Below are positions 46,198 to 55,645 of a DNA stretch of 64,000 bases, piece by piece. Each line of letters begins with the position of its first letter. Within the stretch, counting starts at the first letter, position 1. The translations under genes and the position numbers were made by a program. This DNA is from Janthinobacterium rivuli. GTDB lineage: Bacteria > Pseudomonadota > Gammaproteobacteria > Burkholderiales > Burkholderiaceae_D. The notes under the pieces are model-generated. The model saw only the letters and a program-made list of their open reading frames with translations. It did not search any database and had not been told where the DNA came from. The stretch is from positions 6,014,001-6,078,000 of the forward strand of contig NZ_CP121464.1 in the NCBI RefSeq assembly GCF_029690045.1. The letters run 5' to 3'.

Positions 46198-46760
46198 GCC
46201 TGTCCTCCCGCGCCCGCGGCGCTGTCCAAGCCCGCGCGCAATTTCTGCATGGCGTAGCGCAGCCGGCTCTTGACGGTTTCCGCTTCCGCCCCCGTCACCA
46301 CGGCGATCTCCAGAATGCTCATGCCGCTGAACTGCTGCAGCACCAGCGCTTCCTTTTGCTCCACCGGCAGCGCCGCGATGGCCGCATGCAGCAATGCGTG
46401 CTGCTGTTTCTGTTCCAGCGATTGCGGCGGCGATGCGCCCTCGTCCGCCAGTTCGTCTGTAGCGTCGATTTCCTGACCTTCGCGCTGGCGCAATAGGTCG
46501 ATCAGGCGGTTGCGCGCGATCTGGTACAGATAGGTACGAAACGCCGCTTGCGGCTGGTAGCCGGCGCGCGCCGCGTGCAGGCTGGCCCACGCATCCTGCA
46601 CGATCTCGGCCACCCAGGCGCGGCGCGGCGAACGCCAGGCCACGAAGCGGTACAGTCCCTGGCCATGGCGCCGGTACAATTCGCGAAACGACGGCAGGTC
46701 GCCGGCGCTGTAGCGCAGCATCAGGTCTTCATCCGTCGCGGTAATGAGGGTGTCGGGCAT
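46194..46760 (-). CDS. ECF RNA polymerase sigma factor
   Basis: A 188-residue ECF sigma factor. Region 2 spans about 15-80 (DLPSFRELYRRHGQGLYRFVAWRSPRRAWVAEIVQDAWASLH, AFRTYLYQIARNRLIDLLRQ). Region 4 is ALPVEQKEALVLQQFSGMSILEIAVVTGAEAETVKSRLRYAMQKLRAGL. The ATG at 46760 gives a normal start; longer in-frame starts cross into the propeller gene. It lies between the beta-propeller gene (49-bp gap) and the putative anti-sigma gene (4-bp overlap). Confidence 0.93.
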   Translation of the reverse strand: MPDTLITATDEDLMLRYSAGDLPSFRELYRRHGQGLYRFVAWRSPRRAWVAEIVQDAWASLHAARAGYQPQAAFRTYLYQIARNRLIDLLRQREGQEIDATDELADEGASPPQSLEQKQQHALLHAAIAALPVEQKEALVLQQFSGMSILEIAVVTGAEAETVKSRLRYAMQKLRAGLDSAAGAGGQA

Positions 46761-46809
46761 GCGGAGCAGTGTAGCCGAACTACGCGGCAGCGGCAATTTC
46801 CCTGCGCCG

Positions 46810-48696
46810 TCAGCGAACAGGGGACGCAATGGGTGCATAGCTGATGCGGCGCACTTCGCGGATATGTCCATCCTTGAGCGCCCCTTCCACCACTTCATAG
46901 CCGAGCAGGGCGAAGACACGGCCCTGCAGGAACAATGGCCGCGCATTGCCATACCAGTCCACGCACGATGCGCGGCAGCCGTCGTCCGGTGCCGGACCGG
47001 GACGCGCGGCCAGCGCACCGAGTTCCGTCAATGTCAAACCATTGTTGCGCAGATACAGGACGGAGGCGGCCGGCTTGTTGAGGCCAGGCCGCTCGTCCGC
47101 ACTCAAGATGGGCAGGCCGATCAGGCCTTCGCTGGCCGTGTGCGGCTTGTAGAAAAAGCCGTGGCTGCGCGACTCGCCCTGCGCCGCGTCCGCGCGGATG
47201 TAACGCGTGGCGATCGCCGCCTGCGCCCCCAGGCGGATGGTGCTGAAGTGCAGATCCCTGCCTTGCGCGCCGATCACCACGGCGTCATTGCCCAGCGCCT
47301 CGATGCGCTCGACGCCATGCGGCAGGGACAAGGCTTGCACGCTGCCCGCATCGGCCCAGCGCACGGCATACAGTGGCTGGCGCGGCCAGGCCTGGTCCGC
47401 CTGACGGCGTCCGGGATTGCCCGGATTGCCGTACAAGAGATAGGATCCCACATAACGGTTTTGCAGCCCATAGCCGCCACCACCGGGCAGCGGCTGGTAG
47501 CTGCTGGCGGGCGCGCTGTCGCGGCCATCGGAAAACGACGCCAATGGCACGCGCAGCAAGGCCATGTCGCCGCGCCCGCGCGCGCCATCCCACATGGCGT
47601 CGCCCTGGCCTTCGGCGCGCAGCAGCACGTTCAGGTGACCGTCAGGGCTTTCGAGGAACGAGAACTGGTCGACGGGCGCGCCCGCCACCTTCAGTGCGCT
47701 GGGCGCGCTGCCATCGAGGGGAATGCGGAACACGCCCGAGTCGCTGCCGCGGCGCGTGGTCCACACGAAAACGGATTCGCCCGACACATAAAACACGCGG
47801 CCTTGGGGCCCCATCACGGCCGTCGCTTCGCAGCGCATGTCGCGCTGCGCCAGGTCGCACACGGTGACCGTGTGCAGGGTCAGGCCGAAGCCCGTTTCCG
47901 GTTCTTCATCGGTGCGGTAGATGCGCGTGGCCGGGGCGATGCGCTTGAAGTCGGACGGCACGGCGTCAGGACGCCAGCGGCGCAGCGCGGGAAAGCCGCC
48001 GAACGGGTCGCCCCGGCGCAAATTTAGCGACAGGGGCGAATAGAACACCAGTTTGCCGCCGACCAGGCGGCTCGCGTAATTGCGCGACGAATAATAGTCG
48101 TTTGAGCGCAAGTGATAGGTGGAGCGGTAGGCCAGCTTGCCGTCGGCGTTGACGTCGAACAGGCCGATCTCCGTGCCGCCACGGCTGTAGCTGTAGCCGA
48201 TCACCACGACCGTGTCGCCATCGATCAGCATCTCGTCATACCAGCTGCCCGACGGGTCGCTGCCCGGCGCGAACGCGTCGAGCGACGACACGGGTTGCAG
48301 GGCATTGCCCCCCACCTGCACGGTAAACAGCTTGCCGCGCCGGAGCATCACCAGGTGCTTGCCATGCAGCTTGACGATGCCGCCTTCGTCCACGCCCGCC
48401 GTCTGCACATTGGTGACGGATTCCGCCGCTTCGGCCGATGCCGCCGGCGCGGATTTCGCCATCGTCGGCGCGGGAGGAGCCGGCGGCGCCGACATGGATT
48501 GCGCCGTGGCGCGCTGCAGTTTCTGCTGCTCCCTTTGCAGGGCCGCCTGGCGCGCCTGCAACTGCTGCAGATAGCTGCTCAAGGCCTGCTCGCTGGCGAA
48601 CGGCGCCAGGGTCTTGCGCGGCGCCGTGCCGGCGGCGTGGCTGCCTGCCGACAGCAGCAGGGACAGTATCAATGTGATCTTGAGGACGCTGGGCAT
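46810..48696 (-). CDS. Secreted beta-propeller domain protein
   Basis: A 628-residue exported protein: signal peptide (LKITLILSLLLSAGSHAAG), a helical Gln/Ala-rich segment (YLQQLQARQAALQREQQKLQRA), a Pro/Ala linker, and then a long domain starting TNVQTAGVDEGGIVKLHGKHLVML. That segment is characteristic of the beta-propeller family PF09826. A cysteine pair (DDGCRASCVDW) lies near the C-terminus. Function unknown. It is first in a probable three-gene unit with the ECF sigma factor and putative anti-sigma factor. Confidence 0.85.
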   Translation of the reverse strand: MPSVLKITLILSLLLSAGSHAAGTAPRKTLAPFASEQALSSYLQQLQARQAALQREQQKLQRATAQSMSAPPAPPAPTMAKSAPAASAEAAESVTNVQTAGVDEGGIVKLHGKHLVMLRRGKLFTVQVGGNALQPVSSLDAFAPGSDPSGSWYDEMLIDGDTVVVIGYSYSRGGTEIGLFDVNADGKLAYRSTYHLRSNDYYSSRNYASRLVGGKLVFYSPLSLNLRRGDPFGGFPALRRWRPDAVPSDFKRIAPATRIYRTDEEPETGFGLTLHTVTVCDLAQRDMRCEATAVMGPQGRVFYVSGESVFVWTTRRGSDSGVFRIPLDGSAPSALKVAGAPVDQFSFLESPDGHLNVLLRAEGQGDAMWDGARGRGDMALLRVPLASFSDGRDSAPASSYQPLPGGGGYGLQNRYVGSYLLYGNPGNPGRRQADQAWPRQPLYAVRWADAGSVQALSLPHGVERIEALGNDAVVIGAQGRDLHFSTIRLGAQAAIATRYIRADAAQGESRSHGFFYKPHTASEGLIGLPILSADERPGLNKPAASVLYLRNNGLTLTELGALAARPGPAPDDGCRASCVDWYGNARPLFLQGRVFALLGYEVVEGALKDGHIREVRRISYAPIASPVR

Positions 48697-48793
48697 CGCT
48701 TCTTCTCCGGTTGGCTGGGGTGTCCAACATGAAACGCGGCAGCGCAGAAAAAGGGGTTAAACGCGCGCGAAAATAATCACGCAGCGTTTTACC

Positions 48794-49417
48794 TTATTCA
48801 AAACCCCGTATGCGGTCGCCGTTAAAATTCGGCAGGCGCCACTCGAAGTGCAGGGCCAGGAAGCGGAACAGGAAGCCGGCGCCGATGGACGCCAGTTGCG
48901 CCACCGAGCTGTCGACCTTGAAGTGCAGCAGGCCCACATACAGGGCGCCCGTAAACAGGGCCACGGTGGCATACACTTCGCGCTGCAGCACCAGCGGGAT
49001 CTGGTTGCACAGGATATCGCGCAGCAGGCCGCCGAAGACGCCCGTGATCATCCCCGCCAGCACGACGATGGCCGGATGCATCTTGGCCGACATGGCGATG
49101 TCGCAGCCGATCACGCAAAACGCCACCAGGCCCAGTCCATCGACCAGCAGGAAGATGGCGCGCAAATGGTGCAAATAGCGCGCGACAAAGGCCGTCACGA
49201 TGGCCGCGCCGATGGTAAACAGCAGGTATTCGGGATGCGCGATCCAGCCCAGCGGATAGTGCCCCAGCAGCACGTCGCGCACGGTGCCGCCGCCGAGCGC
49301 CGTGACGGTACCGATCATGCAGATGCCGAACAAGTCCATGCCCCGCCGCATGCCCATGATGGCGCCGGACATCGCTTCGGCGACAATCGCCACCAGGTAA
49401 ATCGTATATAGCAGCAT
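48794..49417 (-). CDS. TRIC/UPF0126 (YicG-like) membrane channel family protein
   Basis: A 207-residue protein with about seven hydrophobic helices arranged as two similar halves, each with a GGxxRD signature: ALGGGTVRDVLLG in the first and GVFGGLLRDILCNQIP in the second. This is the prokaryotic TRIC (UPF0126) family, trimeric cation channels in the cases studied. It lies 4 bp after the PBP1A stop on the same strand. The ion and role here are unknown. Confidence 0.92.
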   Translation of the reverse strand: MLLYTIYLVAIVAEAMSGAIMGMRRGMDLFGICMIGTVTALGGGTVRDVLLGHYPLGWIAHPEYLLFTIGAAIVTAFVARYLHHLRAIFLLVDGLGLVAFCVIGCDIAMSAKMHPAIVVLAGMITGVFGGLLRDILCNQIPLVLQREVYATVALFTGALYVGLLHFKVDSSVAQLASIGAGFLFRFLALHFEWRLPNFNGDRIRGFE

Positions 49418-49421
49418 GCTC

Positions 49422-51851
49422 TTATTCTTCCGAAAATGATTTGAGAATTTGTTCGCGTTCGCGCGCTTCGTTCAAGGTGCGCGCTTCGTTCGTGCCCGTG
49501 CCGGAGCCGCCATCGCCGGCTTCACCGTGCGCCATGCGCGTGTCCGCACCGCCGCTGCCGCAGCCGACACTGCTGTGGATAAAGGCAAAGTTATCCTGCA
49601 GGCAGTCGCCGGCCAGGTATTCGGCATACACGTAATCGCCGTCGAGCAGGGCCAGGCCTGGCGGCTCGGCCAATACCTGTTCGCGGCGGCCCTGCACGGC
49701 CACCTGCATGTAGTCGCGCCAGACGGGCAGCGCCAACGTCCCCCCGGTGGCGTTACCCAGGCTCTTGGGCTGGTCGTAGCCGAGCCACACGACGGAGACG
49801 AGGCCCGAGGAATAGCCGGCGAACCAGGCGTCATAGGCGTTGTTCGACGTGCCCGTCTTGCCGGCCGCGTCGCCGCGCCCCAGCGCCAGCGCGCCGCGTC
49901 CCGTGCCACTTTTGACGACGTCGCGCAGCATGCTGTCCATGACGTAGGCATTGCGCGTGGAGATCACTTGCGTACCGGGCGCAGGCGCATCCTTGGCGCG
50001 TGGCGCCGCATCGCTGAACAGCACTTCTCCGCTGCGGCTGCGCACTTCCTTGATCAGTTTCGGCGGCATCTGCATGCCGCCATTGGCGAACACGGCATAC
50101 GATTGCGCCAGCTGCAGCGGTGTGACGGCGCCCGCGCCCAGCGCCAGCGGCAGGGAGACGGGATTGCGCGCGCCCTCGAAACCGAAGCGCGTGGCGTAGT
50201 GCTGCACGTAGCCGGGACCGGCCGCCTGCATCAGGCTGACGGCCACGAGGTTTTTCGAGCGCACGAGGCCGCGCCGCACGCTGATGAAGCCTTCATAGTT
50301 GTTGCCGTAATTGCGCGGGCGCCACGGCCGCGCACCCGTTTCCTGCGGCAGCAGCAAGCGCTGCGTGTCGTCCACGGCCGTGCCGGGAAAATATCCCTTT
50401 TCCAGCGCCGCCGAATACACGAAAGGCTTGAAGCTGGAACCGGGCTGGCGGTAGGCCTGCATGGCGTGGTTGTAGTGGTTGCGGTAGAAATCGAAGCCGC
50501 CCGCCATGGCGACGATTTCGCCGCTGTGCGCCTCGACGGAGATAAGCGCGCCTTCCATCTCGGGCAGCTGGCTGACCAGCCAGCCCTTCTTGGCCGCGTC
50601 GTGCACAACGCGGATCACGCTGCCCGCGACGATGGCGCGCTTGCCATCCCATTGCAGCTTGCCACCCAGGCGCGCTTCCGAGGCCGTCAGCACGATCTCG
50701 TCGCCATTGCGCAGCTGCGCCGTCAGCTGGCGCTTGCCGGCGGTGTCGACTTTGCGCACGAGGGCGGCGCGCAATTCTCCGCTGTCCGGGTAGGCGGCCA
50801 GCTGGCGCGCCACGCTGTCTTCGGAAGCGGCCAGGCGCGCTTCCGGGCCACGGTAGCCACGCCGTGCCTGCGCATTCAAGAGCCCATCGCGCAGCGACTT
50901 GTCGGCCGCGATTTGCGGCGCCATGCGGATGGTGGTCGTCACGTCCAGGCCCATGCTGTAAGCGCCTTCGGGATAGCTTTGCAGGATCAGTTGACGCGCT
51001 TCCTCGACCGCATACGCGGCCGCGTGCACGGAGCTGTTGCGGTCCTTGTTCAGCGCCAGTTTTTCCGCCACGGCGGCCGTGTATTCGGCCGGCGTGATGT
51101 AGCCGAGTTCGCGCATGCGCTGCAGGATGTAATGCTGGCGCACGGTGGCGCGCTGTGGGTTGGCGACGGGGTTATAGGCCGATGGGGCTTTCGGCAAGCC
51201 GGCCAGCATGGCCGCTTCGGCGATGCTGACGTCCGCCAGCGGCTTGTCAAAGTAAATGTTCGAGGCGGCGGAAAAACCGTAGGAGCGCTCGCCCAGGTAA
51301 ATCTGGTTCATGTACAGTTCCAGCAGCTTGTCCTTGCCGTAGTGCTGTTCCAGCTTGTAGGCGAGCAGCATCTCCGTCAGCTTGCGCTGCACGGTTTTTT
51401 CGCGCGACAGGAAAAAGTCGCGCGCCACCTGCATGGTGATGGTGCTGGCGCCCTGCGCGTGGTGGCCCGTGACGACGTTGGCGAGCGTGGCGCGCGTCAG
51501 ACCATAGAAATCGACGGCGCCATGCTCGTAGAAACGCGCATCCTCGATGGCCAGCAAGGCCTGGCGCATACGCAGCGGGATGTCTTTCAACGGCAGGAAT
51601 TCACGGCGCTCTTCACCGTACTCGGCCAGCAGCTCACCTTCGCTCGAGAAAATACGCAGCGGCAGAGCGGGCTTGTACTGGGCCAGGTGCTCGACGGCGG
51701 GCAAATCCTGCCACGCCTGGCGCAGCCACCAGCCGCCCGCCAGTGCGGCGGCCATGCCCAGGCCCAGGGTCAATCCCAGGCCGAATTTCACATTGCGCGC
51801 CAGCTTGGACTGGGGCTTGCGGGTGGTGCTGTCGTTCGCTTGTGCTTCCAT
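49422..51851 (-). CDS. mrcA: Class A penicillin-binding protein 1A
   Basis: An 809-residue bifunctional murein synthase. A cytoplasmic tail and one membrane helix (LGLTLGLGMAAALAGGWWL) precede the glycosyltransferase domain with catalytic Glu103 in AIEDARFYEH and GASTITMQVARDFFLS. An OB-like linker follows, then the transpeptidase domain with GSSFKPF (Ser near 472) and KTGTSN near 666. The C-terminus is Gly/Ala/Glu-rich. The ATG at 51851 has AAGGAA upstream. PBP1A builds peptidoglycan during cell elongation. It is cotranscribed with the TRIC-like gene. Confidence 0.93.
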   Translation of the reverse strand: MEAQANDSTTRKPQSKLARNVKFGLGLTLGLGMAAALAGGWWLRQAWQDLPAVEHLAQYKPALPLRIFSSEGELLAEYGEERREFLPLKDIPLRMRQALLAIEDARFYEHGAVDFYGLTRATLANVVTGHHAQGASTITMQVARDFFLSREKTVQRKLTEMLLAYKLEQHYGKDKLLELYMNQIYLGERSYGFSAASNIYFDKPLADVSIAEAAMLAGLPKAPSAYNPVANPQRATVRQHYILQRMRELGYITPAEYTAAVAEKLALNKDRNSSVHAAAYAVEEARQLILQSYPEGAYSMGLDVTTTIRMAPQIAADKSLRDGLLNAQARRGYRGPEARLAASEDSVARQLAAYPDSGELRAALVRKVDTAGKRQLTAQLRNGDEIVLTASEARLGGKLQWDGKRAIVAGSVIRVVHDAAKKGWLVSQLPEMEGALISVEAHSGEIVAMAGGFDFYRNHYNHAMQAYRQPGSSFKPFVYSAALEKGYFPGTAVDDTQRLLLPQETGARPWRPRNYGNNYEGFISVRRGLVRSKNLVAVSLMQAAGPGYVQHYATRFGFEGARNPVSLPLALGAGAVTPLQLAQSYAVFANGGMQMPPKLIKEVRSRSGEVLFSDAAPRAKDAPAPGTQVISTRNAYVMDSMLRDVVKSGTGRGALALGRGDAAGKTGTSNNAYDAWFAGYSSGLVSVVWLGYDQPKSLGNATGGTLALPVWRDYMQVAVQGRREQVLAEPPGLALLDGDYVYAEYLAGDCLQDNFAFIHSSVGCGSGGADTRMAHGEAGDGGSGTGTNEARTLNEAREREQILKSFSEE

Positions 51852-51994
51852 GGTGGTATTCCTTGCTGCCAGGAGGCCGCGCGCTGACGCGCGGCACTCC
51901 ATCAAAGAGGCATTGTGCACTGCAACACATCCATCCTTATGAAAAGTAAGTATTATTTAGTATTGATAAATTTTTCTTATGTAAGGTAGTGGCC

Positions 51995-52882
51995 ATGGAT
52001 CTCAATCCCAAGCATACGGAAGCGTTTCGCGCCGTCGTCGAAACGGGCAGCTTCGAGCAGGCGGCGTTGCGGCTGCACCTGACGTCGCCCGCCATTTCAC
52101 AGCGGGTGCGCGCGCTGGAAAGCCAGTTGGGCAATGCGCTGATCGTGCGCAGCCGTCCCGCGCGCGCCACGCGCATGGGCCAGCGGCTGATGCAGTATCT
52201 GAAACGGGCCAAGCTGCTGGAAGCGGACTTGCAGGCGGAACTGGCGGTGCAGCAGGATGCCCCGCTGACCCTGGTGCTGGCGCTGAATGCGGACTCGATG
52301 GGCACCTGGTTCTTCCCGGCCCTGTCGAAAGTGCTGATACGCGAGCGCGTGCTGCTGGATCTGACCGTGGAAGACCAGGACCACACGTACACCTTGCTGG
52401 AGACGGGCATGGCGATCGGCTGCATCAGCACGGAAGCCAAACCCATGCGCGGCTGCACGGCCGAACCGCTGGGCGTGATGCGCTACTGGCTGGTGGCCAC
52501 GCCCGCGTTCCGCCAGCAGTGGTTTGCGCACGGCCTGACGCGCAAGGCGGCGCGCACGGCGCCCGTCGTCGCCTACACGCGCAAGGACACCTTGCAATCG
52601 TCGTTCCTGCAAGAAGCGCTGGGCTTGCCCGAAGGCGCCTACCCCTGCCATTACGTGCCGGGCGCCACCTCGCACTTCAACGCCATCCGCTACGGCCTCG
52701 GCTACGGCATGGTGCCCGAACTGCTGCTGAAAGCGAACACGGATGGCGAACTGGTGGAAATGCTCACGCCCAAGACCCCGGCCGACGTGGCCCTGTACTG
52801 GCACACGTGGAAGGTGCAGTCGCCGCGCATGGAGCAGCTGTCGCGGCAAATCATCGCGGCGGCGCGCAGCATGCTGAAATAA
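51995..52882 (+). CDS. argP: LysR-family regulator, ArgP/IciA-like
   Basis: A 295-residue LysR-type regulator. The N-terminal winged helix is LNPKHTEAFRAVVETGSFEQAALRLHLTSPAISQRVRALESQLG; the effector domain contains LALNADSMGTWFFPAL, a motif typical of ArgP/LysG. ArgP controls lysine/arginine export in known bacteria (argO/lysE), but no exporter lies beside it here. The ATG at 51995 has TAAGG 8 bases upstream. It is divergent from the PBP1A gene and convergent with tauC, the stop codons abutting. Confidence 0.88.
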   Translation: MDLNPKHTEAFRAVVETGSFEQAALRLHLTSPAISQRVRALESQLGNALIVRSRPARATRMGQRLMQYLKRAKLLEADLQAELAVQQDAPLTLVLALNADSMGTWFFPALSKVLIRERVLLDLTVEDQDHTYTLLETGMAIGCISTEAKPMRGCTAEPLGVMRYWLVATPAFRQQWFAHGLTRKAARTAPVVAYTRKDTLQSSFLQEALGLPEGAYPCHYVPGATSHFNAIRYGLGYGMVPELLLKANTDGELVEMLTPKTPADVALYWHTWKVQSPRMEQLSRQIIAAARSMLK

Positions 52883-53755
52883 CTATCTTTGCATGCCCCA
52901 GCGTTTGAGAGTCACACGCTCCAGGCTGCGAAAGCCAAGGTTTTCCACAATTAAACCGATGACGATGACGGCCGCCAGACCAGCGAAGACCTTGTCCGTG
53001 TACAGCTCGTTACGGTTCTGGAAGATGTACCAGCCCAGGCCGCCCTGCCCCGACGTGGTGCCGAACACCAGCTCGGCCGCGATCAAGGTACGCCAGGCAA
53101 ACGCCCAGCCTATCTTCAAGCCAGAAACAATGGAAGGCAGAGCACCCGGCACGAGGATGTGCAGTACCAGGCGCAAGCCGTTCAGCCCGTAATTGCGGCC
53201 CGCCATGCGCAGGGTTTCGGGCACACCCTGAAAGCCCGCATACGTGTTCAGGGCCAGCGGCCACATCACGGAATGGACGATGACGAAGATCAGGCTGGCG
53301 CGCCCGAGGCCGAACCACAGCAGGGCCAGCGGCAGCAAGGCAATCGCCGGCAAGGGATTCAACATGGCCGTCAGGGTTTCCAGCAGGTCGCGCCCGATGC
53401 GGCTGGACACGGCCAGCAAGGTCAGCACGAAGGCGGCCAGCACGCCCACCGCATAGCCTTGCAGCAAGACGACGAGGGAGGCAGCCGTGCGCGTGAGCAA
53501 TTCACCGCTGGCGATGCCGCCGATAAACGCCTGCGCCGTCTGCAGAAAACTGGGCAGCAATAAATCGTTCTGCGTCCAGCGCGCCGCGCCTTCCCACAAC
53601 AGGGCCAGGCTGAGCAAAATGAAAGCCTTGCGCCACAGCACGTGCTGGCTCACACGCTGCCAGCGCGACAGCGGCTGCTCGACCGTGACGCCGGCCGGCG
53701 GCGGCGCCGCGTAGACGAATTCCTGGCGGATAGGCGGCTCCAGCAGCGCGCTCAT
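52883..53755 (-). CDS. tauC: Sulfonate/taurine ABC transporter permease
   Basis: A 290-residue inner-membrane permease. It has the EAA loop of the nitrate/sulfonate/taurine type (ETLRMAGRNYGLNGLRLVLHILVPGALPSIVSGLKIGWAFAWRTLIAAELV) and a C-terminal WYIFQNRNELYTDKVFAGLAAVIVIG. It is last in the tauDABC-like operon, overlapping tauB by 4 bp. The operon context supports sulfonate import; SsuC-like use of other alkanesulfonates cannot be excluded. Confidence 0.9.
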   Translation of the reverse strand: MSALLEPPIRQEFVYAAPPPAGVTVEQPLSRWQRVSQHVLWRKAFILLSLALLWEGAARWTQNDLLLPSFLQTAQAFIGGIASGELLTRTAASLVVLLQGYAVGVLAAFVLTLLAVSSRIGRDLLETLTAMLNPLPAIALLPLALLWFGLGRASLIFVIVHSVMWPLALNTYAGFQGVPETLRMAGRNYGLNGLRLVLHILVPGALPSIVSGLKIGWAFAWRTLIAAELVFGTTSGQGGLGWYIFQNRNELYTDKVFAGLAAVIVIGLIVENLGFRSLERVTLKRWGMQR

Positions 53756-54597
53756 ACGGCCTCCCGCTGCGCGGTCACTGCTTGCGGGACGGGAGCGACT
53801 TCCTCATCGAACAACAAGCCATGGATACGGCTGCTGGCGGCCTGGAATTCCGCACTGCCCGCGCTGTGCAAGCCGAACTGATGGCTGTTGAGTTCGGCGC
53901 GCACGCGGCCCGGATGGGGCGACAGCAGCAGGATGCGGTTGCCCACCACCAGCGCTTCCTCGATCGAATGCGTAACGAACACGAGCGTAAAGCGCAGCTC
54001 TTCCCACAGGCGGCTCAGCTCTTCCTGCATCTTGCGCCGCGTCAAGGCATCGAGGGCGGCGAACGGCTCGTCCATCAACAGCACTTCCGGCTGCATGGCC
54101 AAGGCGCGGGCGATGGCCACCCGCTGCTTCATGCCGCCCGACAAGGTATGCGGATGGGCATCCTCAAAGCCGGCCAGGCCCACCTTGGCGATCCAGTGAT
54201 GGGCGCGCTCGCGGGCCGCCTGCTTGTCCAGGCGCTTGCTGGCCAGCAGGGGGAACATGACGTTTTCCAGCACGGTCTTCCACGGCGGCAACTGGTCGAA
54301 TTCCTGGAACACGACGACACGGTCCGGCCCCGGTTTATGAATGGGCTGCCCCTGCATGGCGATGCTGCCCGCGCGCGGCGCGATGAAACCGGCCACGGCT
54401 TTCAGCAAGGACGACTTGCCGCAGCCCGATGGTCCCAGCAGCACGAAACGGTCGCCGCGAAACACGTCGAAACTCACGTCATGCGTGGCGCGCACGGTGC
54501 GCTGCTCGGTGCGGTATTCCAGGCTGACATGCTTGACGCTGAGCAGCGGCTGTAGCGCAACGGGAGGACGGACCAGGTGAAAAGCGGGCGCGTTCAT
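53752..54597 (-). CDS. tauB: Sulfonate/taurine ABC transporter ATP-binding protein
   Basis: A 281-residue ATPase with Walker A LLGPSGCGKSSLL (near residue 53-64), Q-loop VVFQEFDQLPPWKTVLENV, signature LSGGMKQRVAIARALA and Walker B VLLMDEPFAALD. The LPPWKTVLENV pattern is characteristic of TauB/SsuB-type ATPases. The ATG at 54597 has an excellent AAGGAGG. It lies one base after tauA and overlaps tauC by 4 bp. Confidence 0.92.
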   Translation of the reverse strand: MNAPAFHLVRPPVALQPLLSVKHVSLEYRTEQRTVRATHDVSFDVFRGDRFVLLGPSGCGKSSLLKAVAGFIAPRAGSIAMQGQPIHKPGPDRVVVFQEFDQLPPWKTVLENVMFPLLASKRLDKQAARERAHHWIAKVGLAGFEDAHPHTLSGGMKQRVAIARALAMQPEVLLMDEPFAALDALTRRKMQEELSRLWEELRFTLVFVTHSIEEALVVGNRILLLSPHPGRVRAELNSHQFGLHSAGSAEFQAASSRIHGLLFDEEVAPVPQAVTAQREAV

Positions 54598-54598
54598 G

Positions 54599-55612
54599 TC
54601 AGCCTCCTTGCGTGATGGCAGGATCGTCAAAGAAATAATCGCGCCAGCTGTCGGGCAAGTTGCGGATGGCGCTCACGCGGTGCAGGAATTGCGCCAGGCC
54701 ATAGGTATTTTGCGGCGCGATCTTAAATTGCACTTGCGGGTTGGCAAAGATTTTCAGCAGCAGATTGCGGTCCACCTTGCTTTTATTCACCTTGATGTAG
54801 ATGTCGGCCGCGCCTTGCGGGTTGCTGCTCGCATACTGCGCCGCTTCCGCCAGCGCGGCGATGAAGGCGCGGTAGGTTTTCGGATTGTCCTTGCGGTATT
54901 TTTCCGTCGCATACAGCAAGGTCGACGAGCTGGGGCCGCCTTGCACGTCGTACGAGTTCAGGATGATGTGGGCGTTCGGGTTTTGCGCCAGTTCCTGTTC
55001 CTGGAACGGCGAATTGCCGAAGTGGCCGCTGAGCTCCGTGCCGCCGGCGATGATGGCGGCGGCCGCGTCCGGGTGTGGCAGGGTTTGCGTGATTTTATCG
55101 AGGCGGGCAAATTCCTTGTCGCCCCACTGTTTCGCCACGGCCATTTGCAATATCCTCGCCTGGACGGAGACGGAGACGGCAGGCAAGGCGATGCGATCCT
55201 TGTCCGTCAAGTCGGCCAGGGTTTTCACCTTGGGATTGTTGCTGACCAAATAGTAGGGGAAGTTGCCCAGCGACGCCACGCCGCGTACATTCTGCCGGCC
55301 TTTGGTGCGGTCCCAGATGGTCAGCAGCGGCCCCAGTCCGGCCCCGGCGATATCGATATTGCCCGACAACAAAGCATCGTTGATGGCAGGGCCGCCGGAC
55401 AGGGTAATCCACTCGACCTTCACATCGACGCCCTGCTGCTTGCCATGCTTTTCAATCAGCTTTTGTTCCTGCGCAATATTGAGCAGCAAGAAGGTGATGC
55501 CATGCTGGCCCGCGATGCGGATCTGACCTTCGGCCCGGGCCATGGGCATGGCCATGCACAGCACGGCGATGGTGGCGAGCAGGCGGCGGGAAAAGCTAAA
55601 GATCGGCAACAT
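54599..55612 (-). CDS. tauA: Sulfonate/taurine ABC transporter substrate-binding protein
   Basis: A 337-residue periplasmic protein. The signal peptide (FSRRLLATIAVLCMAMPMARA) probably is cut before EGQIRIAGQHG. The body is a type 2 binding-protein fold of the nitrate/sulfonate family: SGGPAINDALLSGNIDIAGAGLGPLL, LGNFPYYLVSNNPKVKTLADLTDKDRIALPAVSVSVQ. The ATG at 55612 has AAGGAG 6 bases before it. It sits between tauD and tauB; ligand inferred from neighbours. Confidence 0.9.
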   Translation of the reverse strand: MLPIFSFSRRLLATIAVLCMAMPMARAEGQIRIAGQHGITFLLLNIAQEQKLIEKHGKQQGVDVKVEWITLSGGPAINDALLSGNIDIAGAGLGPLLTIWDRTKGRQNVRGVASLGNFPYYLVSNNPKVKTLADLTDKDRIALPAVSVSVQARILQMAVAKQWGDKEFARLDKITQTLPHPDAAAAIIAGGTELSGHFGNSPFQEQELAQNPNAHIILNSYDVQGGPSSSTLLYATEKYRKDNPKTYRAFIAALAEAAQYASSNPQGAADIYIKVNKSKVDRNLLLKIFANPQVQFKIAPQNTYGLAQFLHRVSAIRNLPDSWRDYFFDDPAITQGG

Positions 55613-55645
55613 GGACACTCCTTGGGTCAGGCTTACAGGGAAAAA

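Noticed and set aside
49449..51887. Very long plus-strand open frame opposite the PBP1A gene
   Set aside because: Composition (His/Arg/Gly-rich) and exact overlap with a well-matched PBP1A show it is an antisense shadow caused by high GC.
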